This document shows positions 22,997 to 32,538 of a DNA stretch of 64,000 nt, piece by piece. Both the position numbers and the translations under genes were made by a program. This DNA is from Saccharomycopsis fibuligera x Saccharomycopsis cf. fibuligera (Eukaryota > Ascomycota > Saccharomycetes > Ascoideales > Saccharomycopsidaceae): assembly GCA_001936135.1 (NCBI GenBank), contig CP012809.1:3583501-3647500 (forward strand), read 5' to 3'. How positions within the stretch are numbered: the stretch's first letter is position 1; each line of letters begins with the position of its first letter. Below the pieces are notes generated by a model that did no database searches, was not told the DNA's origin, and saw nothing but the letters and a program-made list of their open reading frames with translations.

Positions 22997-23851
22997 TTAA
23001 GAGATTCATTGATTGCGTTTGTGGCTGCTGCTGTTGATGTATCGCGATGCATGCTCAGCTATGGCAACGCAGAACGCACGCAGCAGCAGCTGGCGTCGCA
23101 AGCTGCGGGAGCATGCCAGAAACTGCCGAAGGTCGCGAGAAGATGTGAGAAGCTGCGATATAATGCTAATATAACGTGAGCCCTGCGGGTCTCTGCGTTT
23201 AGAGTGCCTCGAGTGCGATTAGCAGGGCGCGACAATGTCGAGCATGTGATTTTTCTACATTGTTTCTTTTTTTCCAACAGAAACAAAAGAAAAATTTCAT
23301 TTCTTTTTTTCTTAACGAAGCCGCTGCAACGACACTGAAATCTCGCTCCAGTCTCACTCCAGGCTGTTCGTTCATGTCTGCTCAAATCTCAGATTCCTTC
23401 CTCTCGACACTGTTTTTTTTTATTTTTTTTATTTTTATTTTTATTTTTTTTATTGTTACTTTTTATTTTTATTTTCTACACCTTTCGCTTCCTGCTCCTG
23501 CTCGCTCCTGCTCAAACAGCTCTTTTCATACTTATCTCTTCTCAATACTCTCTTCTTATCGCCCTGTCGCGTGACGCTCCCTTTCCATTTCATCAATCGT
23601 TCCACCTGGCATCCTTTGCGAATATATTCAATCTGCCTCATCTGCCTCATCTGCCTCATCTGCCTCATCTGCCTCATCTGCCTCATCTGCCTCATCTGCC
23701 TCATCTGCCTCATCTGCCTCATCTGCCTCATCTGCCTCATCTGCCTCTCTTCTAATTGTCGTCCACCATTCGCACGCCAGCAGCCACTTTGCTTCTCATT
23801 CTCTAGATAAACTTTTTTTTGATTTTTTTTTCAACGCCTCACAACACAATA
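22997..23851. other. MRE11 3' flank and EKI1 promoter with 9-bp array
   Basis: The first 250 bases are GC-rich for this genome and full of GCAGC words. T-rich DNA follows at 23403-23480, then a 13-copy nonamer array (23632-23748), then a poly(T) run just before the EKI1 ATG. No other gene was seen. Confidence 0.6.
23632..23748. repeat. Nonanucleotide array TCTGCCTCA, 13 copies
   Basis: Thirteen head-to-tail, essentially identical copies of a 9-base unit, ending about 100 bases upstream of the EKI1 start. The plus strand is pyrimidine-rich. Translated it gives Leu-Pro-His or Met-Arg-Gln repeats in several frames with no sign of a gene. No spacers are present, so it is not a CRISPR array. Being a multiple of three and uninterrupted, it looks recent. 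Confidence 0.95.
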
Positions 23852-25045
23852 ATGACCTTTATGGAATACCCAATAGAGCTCCCGAATACTGCCATATCCA
23901 TACAGAGCCTTCCCCAGATCCTCACCACCGTGTTTCCTAGCTGGTCCAAGGAAAACATCTCGGTAAAGCCGGTCTCTGGTGGTATCACAAACATGCTCAT
24001 CAAGTGCACCCATACCAATGATAACAAGAAGGACGTAGTGCTAGTCAGAAGCTATGGCAACAACACTAATCTCATCATTGACAGAACTAACGAATTCAAC
24101 AACCACTTGCTTTTGCACAAATTGCAATTGGCTCCCAGCATTTATGCAAAGTTATCTAACGGTATCATATACGGTTACTTGTCCGGCAGATCGCTTGCCC
24201 CGGAAGAGCTTTCTAATGACCAATTGTTTCCACTCATCAGTCAAAAACTAGGCTACTGGCACACCACCATCTCCAAACACGACCCTAGTATCAAAAATGG
24301 CGGTCATAATGATCTTTGGGACACAATAAGTAGCTGGATAGACATTGCTCCAGCTGTTGACCAGCTAGAGAAGCTTGTTGTTAACAACTGCTCCGCCAAG
24401 TCCATTTCTCCTTCATCTTCCATTTGCTCTCCAAAAAATGTCAAACAGTTGCTTCATGCAGAACTCCAGTGGCTTCGCGGCACAATTGACAATAAAAGCA
24501 GGCTTGTAAAAGCCCACTGTGATTTGCTTAGTGGCAATATTGTCATTCCGCCACAGCTAGATCGGTCTTTCACGACTAAAAATAGTCAGCATATTTCTCC
24601 AACAAACAAAAAATTCAACTTGGATCTTCCGAAACCTCAGGAAAATCCCATATGCTTTATTGACTACGAATACATGCTTTGTGCGCCTCGTGGATTTGAT
24701 ATTGCCAATCACTTAGCTGAGTGGCAGGGGTTTGAGTGCGAGAAATCGAGAATCCCAAAACCTTCAAAAGATAACGAGGTGCTCAGAAAATGGTGCTACG
24801 CATACATTCTTGGTGCCACAATGACGGGTGATGGTCCCATCTCTGTGAATCTTGATCTTGACCGAGAGGTTGATAAGCTTATCGAAGAAATCTACTTGTT
24901 TTATGGTGTGCCTGGATTCTACTGGGGAATATGGGCCGCTATTCAGAGCAAAATATCGACAATCGATTTTGATTATGGAAGTTATTGTGTCAATCGTTTA
25001 GAAGAGTATTTTACTTGGAAGCAAGGATACTTAGCTACTCGTTAA
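23852..25045 (+). CDS. EKI1: Ethanolamine kinase (choline/ethanolamine kinase family)
   Basis: Phosphorylates ethanolamine (and possibly choline) in the first step of the Kennedy pathway for phosphatidylethanolamine. It has 397 residues from the first ATG, MTFMEYPIELP; the in-frame codon upstream at 23819 is TTG. Family signs are VSGGITNMLIKC near the N-terminus, the Brenner-type catalytic segment AHCDLLSGNIV, and FIDYEYM with RGFDIANHLAEWQG in the magnesium-binding motif. The usual HNDLL is HCDLL here. It is shorter than the S. cerevisiae enzyme (about 534), which has a long N-terminal extension. The IDYEY and DIANH text resembles ethanolamine kinases slightly more than choline kinases, but this is not decisive. 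Confidence 0.85.
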   Translation: MTFMEYPIELPNTAISIQSLPQILTTVFPSWSKENISVKPVSGGITNMLIKCTHTNDNKKDVVLVRSYGNNTNLIIDRTNEFNNHLLLHKLQLAPSIYAKLSNGIIYGYLSGRSLAPEELSNDQLFPLISQKLGYWHTTISKHDPSIKNGGHNDLWDTISSWIDIAPAVDQLEKLVVNNCSAKSISPSSSICSPKNVKQLLHAELQWLRGTIDNKSRLVKAHCDLLSGNIVIPPQLDRSFTTKNSQHISPTNKKFNLDLPKPQENPICFIDYEYMLCAPRGFDIANHLAEWQGFECEKSRIPKPSKDNEVLRKWCYAYILGATMTGDGPISVNLDLDREVDKLIEEIYLFYGVPGFYWGIWAAIQSKISTIDFDYGSYCVNRLEEYFTWKQGYLATR

Positions 25046-25652
25046 ATCGTTGGCAGTTGATTGAATGGTTTTGTTTAAAAAAATGAAAAAAAAAAATTGT
25101 TTTATGCTTTAACATCAACTAGATTTGATATACACATCATGCATTTTATTTGTTGCGCTTTTGAATGGTTTATTTTGTGCTGCTATTATTTTTTTGCTCT
25201 CTGTTTTGTTCTTATTTTGTCTCTTGGCTGCTGTTTATAGTTACCTCATATTGTGATTTACTCGTCATTATTATTGTCATACCTGCACACCCAAGTAAGG
25301 GGCAGTTTTGTTTCTGTTTTATTACCCATTATTTCTATTTCTACATACTTTTTCTTTCCTTCTGCCCCATGGGTGTGTCTGGTGGCGTGTTTTAGTTCTC
25401 GAATTTCCATGTTATCTTCTCTTCAAGACGTTTTTACAAACCTGTAGCGCCATTCCCGATGGCCCGCAGCGGCGGTACCTGCGCGAAAAGAAAAGAAAAA
25501 AGAAAAGAAAAAAAAAAAAATAAAATAAAATAAAATAAAATAAAAAACTGGAAACGCAAAAAATAACAAAAAAATGAAAAGTAATTGAAAGTTAAGCTCA
25601 TCGCAAGTAAGTTGCACTTTGGTCCATTCAGATCTGCATTAAACATCCCACA
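25046..25652. other. EKI1 3' flank and MGM101 promoter
   Basis: Mostly T-rich. A purine block at 25482-25520 runs into five TAAAA pentamers at 25521-25545. A GC patch at 25447-25480 contains GCGGCGG-like words. No gene was seen. Confidence 0.5.
25521..25545. repeat. TAAAA pentanucleotide repeat
   Basis: Five tandem pentamers about 110 bases upstream of MGM101. Confidence 0.9.
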
Positions 25653-26115
25653 ATGTACAATTCTATATCCCCAATAGCAAAAGCTGGTTCCCTCAAGAGC
25701 TTCAGCACTCTGTGGCGATTCGCTTCTTCCAGAAGCTATGCCTACTCCGCAAACCCAGTGAAGAGACTGTACAACAAACCATTGTCGCCGTCAGCCAGAT
25801 CTCCAGCAGCAAGCTCATCCACTGCTACTCGCTCAGCATCTTCATCGACAACGTCGTCTTCTTCTACTTCTTCTTCTTCAGCAAAGCCAGCCTCCTCAGG
25901 ATCCAAACCATCCACAAATGAATACAAAACCGCATACAAAAGCAGGCCTTCCGCTACCACTTCTTCCTCCACCCCATCATACTCTTCCTCTTCATCTGCT
26001 GCGCAACCAGCAGAATCCAACGCTTCTCGCCCAAGTTACTCGTACTCTTCTTCATCTGCGCCCAAATCGGCCCAAACTACGCTGCTGTACCAGCAAAACA
26101 AAGGGTTTGGAGCTA

Positions 26116-26146
<31 letters not shown>

Positions 26147-26897
26147 CAACAATAGTTCGTTTGAATCCCCTTCTTTCAACTCTGGTTACAAAACAATTAA
26201 TCAGACATTCCCTAAATCGCTTCACGATACCCCTGTGATTCCTGAATCGGCTGACCTTACCGCTGGTGCCCTCAGCAACGACATAAGCAATGGAAATGGC
26301 AACAGCCAAGTTCAATTCACTCAAGATCCACAAAATAGCATCCCCTCTCAGCAACAGCAACAACAGCAGCAGCAGCAAATCGATTGGATAAACTCATTCC
26401 ACGGCATCGGTACCACTTTACTCAACCAGAAGCAAATAGACATTCTACTTCTGCCTCTTGACCCAGAAGATATTGAAATCAAGCCAGATGGGCTCTTATA
26501 CTTACCTGAGATCAAGTATCGCCGTATTTTGAATCGTGCTTTGGGTCCCGGTGCATGGGGGTTGATTCCTCGCTCAGAGACCATTGTTACCCCTAAGCTT
26601 ATCACTAGAGAATACGCATTAGTGGTAATGGGTAAATTAATCAGTGTTGCTAGAGGCGAACAAGATTATTTCAGTGAGCAAGGAATCCCAACCGCCACTG
26701 AAGGCTGTAAAAGTAATGCTCTTATGAGATGTTGCAAGGATTTGGGTATTGGGTCTGAGTTATGGGATCCAAGATTCATTAGAAAATTCAAGAAACAATA
26801 CTGTGAGGATAAGTTTGTCACTCATGTAACCACTGGGAAAAAGAAGAAAATATGGAAGAGAAAAGACGATACTGTTGAGTATCCTTATAAGGTTTAA
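25653..26897 (+). CDS. MGM101: Mitochondrial genome maintenance protein
   Basis: Rad52-like single-strand annealing protein of mitochondrial nucleoids, needed for mtDNA repair and maintenance. The N-terminus is rich in Ser, Lys and Arg with no acidic residues ([20 protein letters not shown]), a typical mitochondrial presequence. Then come about 200 residues of Ser/Thr/Ala/Pro-rich low complexity with an AGC-coded Ser run (26118-26140), Asn codons and a poly-Gln run (26351-26378). The conserved core starts at [11 protein letters not shown] (about 244) and contains [37 protein letters not shown] and the terminal EYPYK. It has 414 residues against about 269 in S. cerevisiae; nearly all the extra is the linker. 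Codon 267 is CTG where S. cerevisiae has Glu, easier to read as Ser than Leu. Confidence 0.96.
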
Positions 26898-27267
26898 TCA
26901 ATACATTAAATATTTTTTGTTTTTGCTCTCTAATGTTTGTACATATATCTCAATAATATATTTTGATTATTTTTCTTTTTTAATTCTATTAAATCATGTC
27001 GTATTCTCCATTACTAAGGCCACTTGATCACTTGATGTGCTACTAATTAAAATGAAAGTAAAAGTTCGTAACATTATTTATAGAATGTAGTCATGAAGTA
27101 TGTGTCGTAATGGTAATCGCAGTCGTAACGTATAGAAAAAATCAACTCAAAAGTTGAAATGTATAAATAAAAATAAAAAAAAAAAAAAAATATTAATAAA
27201 TGCTTTGCAAATATCAATAAATGCCTTAATTAATAAATGCCTTGCAAATGTGAATAATTTGAAAAGT

Positions 27268-27301
<34 letters not shown>

Positions 27302-27371
27302 AAAATAATAAACCTGTGCATATCATAAAAAGAGGAGAGAAAAAAGCAAATAGTAGGTAGTATTTTGTCCC
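26898..27371. other. Convergent 3' flanks of MGM101 and DNA2
   Basis: Very AT-rich. A 31-base poly(A) run lies at 27269-27299. Three near-repeats of an AATAAATGCxTTG-type word occur at about 27195-27245. No gene was seen. Confidence 0.6.
27269..27299. repeat. 31-base poly(A) tract
   Basis: Uninterrupted A-run in the convergent MGM101/DNA2 intergenic region. Confidence 0.95.
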
Positions 27372-30300
27372 TCATTTTGATTCGTCAACAATATTTTTTA
27401 AAAGTAAATGCTTATCAAGCAACTTCTGCGATATTTTAGTCCTTTGTTTTACATTCGATTTGGCAGGAGATGATTGATTTGACAGTGCTTGGAAAAAAAA
27501 CTCGTAGCAGCTGAGAGCATTGCGTGGAAGATCATACAACCAGCCTCTGCTTTCAATAACGTTCATAAATGCATTAAGTGTAGCCAAACTTCTTAACGTT
27601 TTTCTTGAACCAATGATAATCAACTTGCTTTTTGCTCTAGTAATGGCAACGTTTATTCTTCTCCATTCTCTGAGTAACTCACCAGTTGCCTGCTTATCGT
27701 TTGCTCTGACCAATGAGATTATAACACAATCTTTATCCAATCCTTGAAACTTGTCTGCAGTCAAAACTTCCACACCTCGTCTTGAATGTAACTTTATATT
27801 CAAAAGTTTTATTTGTGCTCGGTACAAAGACATCACACCAATAGAGCTTTCAGCCACTCCACCAGCTAACAAGCCTTCCACAATTTGATATATCAACTCA
27901 GCTTCAGTAGGATTATCAATTTTATCACCAAGAAGACGCTCTTTGGCTCCAACGGGATCATGGTTCAAAAAGATAACTTTATTTTCTTCTTTGAAAATAA
28001 TGTTCATCCAGTAATCTTCTGGATTAGTAACATTGGACGCCATATTTGCTTGTATCCTCTCCGGAAAAGGAATCTTTAAAACCTTTTTAGCAACTTCGGC
28101 ACTACCGCACTTTAACCTTCCGTTGTAAATTAAAGTGTTTGATAACATCATAATGTCCTCACACATTCTGTATTGATGAGATAACTCCACAACGCTTTCT
28201 GGAAAATCTTCGGAAAGTAATTTGAATAAACTTTTCTGTAGTCCCTTTTTAGCGTCGGGAGCAACAACCAACGGAGGGAGCTGGTAATGATCACCAACCA
28301 AAATGAACTTCTCACAGAACCTTAAAGGCCCCAAACATATTGGCATAGATACTTGGGACGCTTCATCAATAATACAATAATCAAATTTTCGATGATTAAA
28401 AATCCAATCATTGATCCCAAGGCATGTGATAGCCACAATGGACGGCTTCACGTAAACATCAAATAATTCATCCCTGTTAGTTATGATGCATTCGGGAGAA
28501 TACGGACTGAACTTTTTCAATGATGGGTGGATTTTGCTTGTTGAACCCAAACGCACAAAATCTGTGATGTTTTGATCCTTGAGCTTGATCAATATGTTAT
28601 CAATGGCCGAATGCGTATATGAGGCAACTAACACAGACTTACCATTCTTTATGAGGCATTCAATAATTGCGGTAATAGTTGTAGTTTTCCCTGTTCCTGG
28701 CATACCGAGAATCAAGGCAAAATCATTTGTGGTAAAACATTTATCAATAGCAGCTCTTTGATCAATATTAAACTTTTTGTCATCAATTTTGTAATTAAAC
28801 AATGAAGCATTTGAATCGGTCTTTCTTTGTTTCTTGACGAGAATATTTCTCAAGGTCTCGCTACCACCTTTTATAAATAATTCGAGCAAATTATAACGGG
28901 CAACTTGTAAACCATGAAAGGCCGGATTCTTGTCAATTCGGTAGCTTCTTTTAGAACGCTGCGTTAGATCATTATCTTCAGCTCTTGTCGTTGGCAACGT
29001 GTCTAGGTTCAGCAAAACACTTTGAAATATTTGATTTTTGTGGCTGTCAAAGTTCGGCAATTTAACAAAAGAGTGCTCAAGCCGTCTCTTCGTATTCAAT
29101 TTAACAAAGCCTGGTTCTACCACGACAATGAAGCCAGAGCATAAAGCGAAATGGCCCTTTTCATCACTAACAAGGACGCTATCATGCTTGCTAATTTGCG
29201 ACCAAGTCATTGGCGAAAATTGCTTTTCAGAATTTCTCTCAAATACATAAGTATAATACTGTGATGTTGAGTCAAAGGTGACATCCTTGATTCTTAAATT
29301 ACATAAGGCTTTCCCATTTTGTTCTTCTCTTTCCTCGGCTGTGAATATCCACAATTCTTTATTTAACTTTGTAATGAAATTTTCTTCCTTGTTAATCAAA
29401 TCTTCCCAATATCTGTAATAATTACTAAATTCAGGTTCAATATGTTTAGTAGCTTCAGTAAATTCACCTGCTTTGAACCCACTCTCTTCCTCACTACCAT
29501 CTTCTATCAACTTATTGTAGGTCATACATACATCTTTGACAAAGCACCTATCACAAAAGGAGTTCTTGATAACCGGTGGAATTTCAAATTGTATTGTTTT
29601 CAAAAATTTGGATAATGAGTTCCGTTTAATCAAAAGCATTCGAAGATCGCGCCTGTCAATCTCATATTTAGTGGTCTGCCGCATCTTAGTGTAAAGTAAA
29701 ATGAAAAAGTTAACATCCATTTCATATCTATCCTTCATTAACAATGTATACAATGACGTTTGAGCTTTGTGAGAAAGATAGTCCTTACCAGTTTTGATTT
29801 CAAGTGGTGCCACAAATTTTCCCTTTTGGTTTGCATTTTTTAAAGAAGCTTCTATAGTTGCATCTAGCAACCCTCTGATACCAAATATAGGAGACCAAAT
29901 GCTCTCTTCAATATCCAAAATTTTAGATACAGAGAAAACAGTTTCCTCTTTCTGACCAAAAGTCTTAATGGATGACGACGAATTCTCAGAATCAAAAACA
30001 AATTTATCTATCCAATCCTTTATGTAGTCAATGTGATTCCTACATTCGTTATCTATAGACTGCTCAGTTTCATTAATACTTAAAATATCAATCAAAAAGC
30101 TGTTAATGAAGTCCAGCAAAATTTCGTCAATAAATTTGTCATCGTTCCTTTTGGTAGCCATGCACTTTTGTAAAACCATGTGAACTATGTGCCCAACAAT
30201 TAGAGGCTTAGATGACTCTCCTGGAAGATTGTAACGAGCTAATAATGCACTTTTTCTTTCGCAGTTAAGAGACTCACCAAGACTTGTCGCAGAGATTAAC

Positions 30301-32021
30301 GTATCAGGATTCAAAATGAGATAGTTGTGGTCATTATCCACAACTGTTGGAACTTCACCAATAATATGTATTATTTCACCCACGTCATAATGAGTGAGTA
30401 ACCATGATTCTCTTACCACAATATTGCGCACCTTACTTTCATTGTCTTTAACCTTGAGAATTATTTGACTTTTCTTCACTCCTTTCAGATTATAAGTCTT
30501 TTCACGTGTTTCAAGAATGACAAATCTATGAAGCCAGCTTCGTTGCACAGCAATTTTAGCCATATTGATTTCTGAAAACACATCTTTGAATTTAGTTTCA
30601 TCTAAATTAGAGTCGCCTTTGATATCCTTCGAGAAGACAGCTGCTCCCACAGAGTCCACATGTTTAATTTTGGATAATTGCTGTGTTGAAAACTTTTTCT
30701 GTGAAAGTTTGTCTAATAATACATTCTCTTCCTCCTCATCAATACTAAAATCAGAGTCTTCATTCATAGAGGTATTACCATTGCTTTTACCTGCTTTATG
30801 ATTGTTTTCTGAGATCAATAAATTATCCATACCTTTGATAGGGACTGCTTTTGGTGTGCTATGTGGTAACTTTGAAACTGTGGATGTATTGGTTTCTGAT
30901 TCGACAGCTATAAATTGACCTTTTTGATCAATTTTCTTCTGCAACTCATCGAAAACATCATCATCACTGGAAAACTCATCATCAAATTCATTGTCAAGAG
31001 ATTGGTTAATAGTTCTATCAGTTGTAGGGGTACTGGTAGTTTCCTCTGTGATTCGAGCTATTTTGTTTTCTAAAACAGCCGTTGTTTTCATTGGATCTTT
31101 GACTGATGCTGTGAAGGATTCGTCAAAAAAGTCATCTCCAAAATCCTCCCTCTGATAGTCGTTTATGCTAATACCACGATCTAAAATCTCCGATGTGGTA
31201 TTGCCATTTTCAAATTCATTTTCGTTGTTTTTTAGTTCCGAAAGTATCTCCTTTAATGAGTTCTTCTTGTTTAGACTGGTACTGTTATTGATGCCATCAT
31301 TGGTGATTTTTGAGAATAGCTTACTTGAACTCAAGCTAAGTGATTTAGATTTTTTGAATATTGGTGACTTTTCCTGTGGCGTACCAGTATATGAATTAGA
31401 GAGCTTAATTTTATTATTTGACGACAGTACTGCACTTTTCAGCCTCGGAGTTTGTGAAGCAAGAGCAAAATTCGTTTTATACTTTTTTTCTAGTAAAGAT
31501 ATTGGATCCACTTTCAAATTTGGCAAAGTATTAGGCTGCTCTGTATTAGGCTGCTCTGCATTAGGCCTTATATCAACATTTTCATTATTAAATGATGTTT
31601 GCTGACTTTTGAAAGCGCGGTCAGGGGAAGTTCCGCCAAGCAGTACGCTATTTCCTCTATTTCCCGACCAAAATATTTGATCAGACTGAACATTTTTTCC
31701 ATTACGAGTTTTCAGCAGTGTGATGGAATCATTATTTGGGTGCCGTATTTTAGGCTTATTCACCAAGACATTGTAGGAAGTTGATTTCAATACACCATGA
31801 TTTCTTATCTGGTTTGCTTCCTCTGTATTAGAACTATTGTTGCGGTGAGCAAAAGTGCCCAGAAGATTGTTGATGGGCATTTTGGTACCGTGGTGGCCAA
31901 ATTTTCTTGACTTTGTGCTTTTCTGGCGAGTCTGATCTTGATTCAGTACATTTTTGGAAGGTGATGAAGAAACTGAGTGTATATCTCTTTTCTTATTTCC
32001 CATGGTCAGTGGTTCTGCCAT
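27372..32021 (-). CDS. DNA2: Dna2 nuclease-helicase
   Basis: Bifunctional 5' flap nuclease and helicase for Okazaki fragment maturation and long-range end resection; 1549 residues against about 1522 in S. cerevisiae. The first 500 residues are disordered, Ser/Asn-rich with acidic patches. An OB-like region leads to the RecB-type nuclease: GHIVHMVLQ (about 610), GIRGLLDATIE, and PLEIKTGKD (about 742). Fe-S cluster cysteines are plausible at CERK (about 584) and CDRCFVKDVC (about 823). The SF1B helicase has Walker A GMPGTGKTTTI (about 1105), DEASQ, DKFQGLDKDCVIISLVR and NVAITRAKSKLIIIGS. The start at 32021 is the first ATG. An ACGCGT element lies 218 bases upstream. MRE11, which works before Dna2 in resection, lies 5 kb away on the other strand. 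Confidence 0.97.
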   Translation of the reverse strand: MAEPLTMGNKKRDIHSVSSSPSKNVLNQDQTRQKSTKSRKFGHHGTKMPINNLLGTFAHRNNSSNTEEANQIRNHGVLKSTSYNVLVNKPKIRHPNNDSITLLKTRNGKNVQSDQIFWSGNRGNSVLLGGTSPDRAFKSQQTSFNNENVDIRPNAEQPNTEQPNTLPNLKVDPISLLEKKYKTNFALASQTPRLKSAVLSSNNKIKLSNSYTGTPQEKSPIFKKSKSLSLSSSKLFSKITNDGINNSTSLNKKNSLKEILSELKNNENEFENGNTTSEILDRGISINDYQREDFGDDFFDESFTASVKDPMKTTAVLENKIARITEETTSTPTTDRTINQSLDNEFDDEFSSDDDVFDELQKKIDQKGQFIAVESETNTSTVSKLPHSTPKAVPIKGMDNLLISENNHKAGKSNGNTSMNEDSDFSIDEEEENVLLDKLSQKKFSTQQLSKIKHVDSVGAAVFSKDIKGDSNLDETKFKDVFSEINMAKIAVQRSWLHRFVILETREKTYNLKGVKKSQIILKVKDNESKVRNIVVRESWLLTHYDVGEIIHIIGEVPTVVDNDHNYLILNPDTLISATSLGESLNCERKSALLARYNLPGESSKPLIVGHIVHMVLQKCMATKRNDDKFIDEILLDFINSFLIDILSINETEQSIDNECRNHIDYIKDWIDKFVFDSENSSSSIKTFGQKEETVFSVSKILDIEESIWSPIFGIRGLLDATIEASLKNANQKGKFVAPLEIKTGKDYLSHKAQTSLYTLLMKDRYEMDVNFFILLYTKMRQTTKYEIDRRDLRMLLIKRNSLSKFLKTIQFEIPPVIKNSFCDRCFVKDVCMTYNKLIEDGSEEESGFKAGEFTEATKHIEPEFSNYYRYWEDLINKEENFITKLNKELWIFTAEEREEQNGKALCNLRIKDVTFDSTSQYYTYVFERNSEKQFSPMTWSQISKHDSVLVSDEKGHFALCSGFIVVVEPGFVKLNTKRRLEHSFVKLPNFDSHKNQIFQSVLLNLDTLPTTRAEDNDLTQRSKRSYRIDKNPAFHGLQVARYNLLELFIKGGSETLRNILVKKQRKTDSNASLFNYKIDDKKFNIDQRAAIDKCFTTNDFALILGMPGTGKTTTITAIIECLIKNGKSVLVASYTHSAIDNILIKLKDQNITDFVRLGSTSKIHPSLKKFSPYSPECIITNRDELFDVYVKPSIVAITCLGINDWIFNHRKFDYCIIDEASQVSMPICLGPLRFCEKFILVGDHYQLPPLVVAPDAKKGLQKSLFKLLSEDFPESVVELSHQYRMCEDIMMLSNTLIYNGRLKCGSAEVAKKVLKIPFPERIQANMASNVTNPEDYWMNIIFKEENKVIFLNHDPVGAKERLLGDKIDNPTEAELIYQIVEGLLAGGVAESSIGVMSLYRAQIKLLNIKLHSRRGVEVLTADKFQGLDKDCVIISLVRANDKQATGELLREWRRINVAITRAKSKLIIIGSRKTLRSLATLNAFMNVIESRGWLYDLPRNALSCYEFFFQALSNQSSPAKSNVKQRTKISQKLLDKHLLLKNIVDESK

Positions 32022-32538
32022 CTGACAAATATTGAAGCTCTATCAAATTGCTTTATTATAGTTGGTTTGAATCAAAGGAATTTGCATTTAAGTTAACGGA
32101 TGATGCCAAAATCCTGATAGCTTAATTGCGATCATGTAAAAAAATTTTCCCTGTTGTGTGTTTGTATTGAGTGTCTCGGATGGAGATGAGCAAAAACGCG
32201 ATTTTTTTTGATTTTTTTGTGACTTTTTCCCCCAACTGACGCGTCTCTATGCGACTGCCGCGTGATACAGGGTCCTGCACCCCTGGTAAGATCCTACAAC
32301 TACAGCACCAGAATTATTCTCCTTTTTTGAAATTATTTTGTTGCTACAGTATAAGCTTCTAGACAACATTAACGATCATACAAGATGTTGAATCTCTAAA
32401 ATTACAGTGCCCAACTTACTAGTAGAGCTGGAACTAACAAACGAACAAACAAAAAAAAAAAAAAAAAAAAAAAAGGGAGAAAGCAATACTCTGTAGCCAC
32501 AAATAAAAATCTTTTATATAACTAACTTTATGAAGCTT
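32022..32538. other. DNA2 promoter and TAP42 3' flank
   Basis: Contains the MCB-type site, T-rich stretches near 32200-32230, and a poly(A) run near 32452-32474 adjoining the TAP42 end. No gene was seen. Confidence 0.55.
32239..32244. promoter_or_regulatory. MCB-type element ACGCGT upstream of DNA2
   Basis: A perfect palindromic ACGCGT 218 bases upstream of the DNA2 ATG. In budding yeasts this is the MBF (Swi6-Mbp1) site of G1/S genes, a class that includes many replication factors. The gene on the other side is transcribed toward the site and ends before it, so DNA2 is the only likely target. Use by MBF in this species is inferred. Confidence 0.5.

Noticed and set aside
23632-23748. CRISPR-like array
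   Set aside because: Contiguous 9-base units with no spacers, in a eukaryotic genome.
23453-23810. Frames coding Leu-Pro-His or Met-Arg-Gln repeats
   Set aside because: Purely the translation of the 9-base array; no flanking coding signal.
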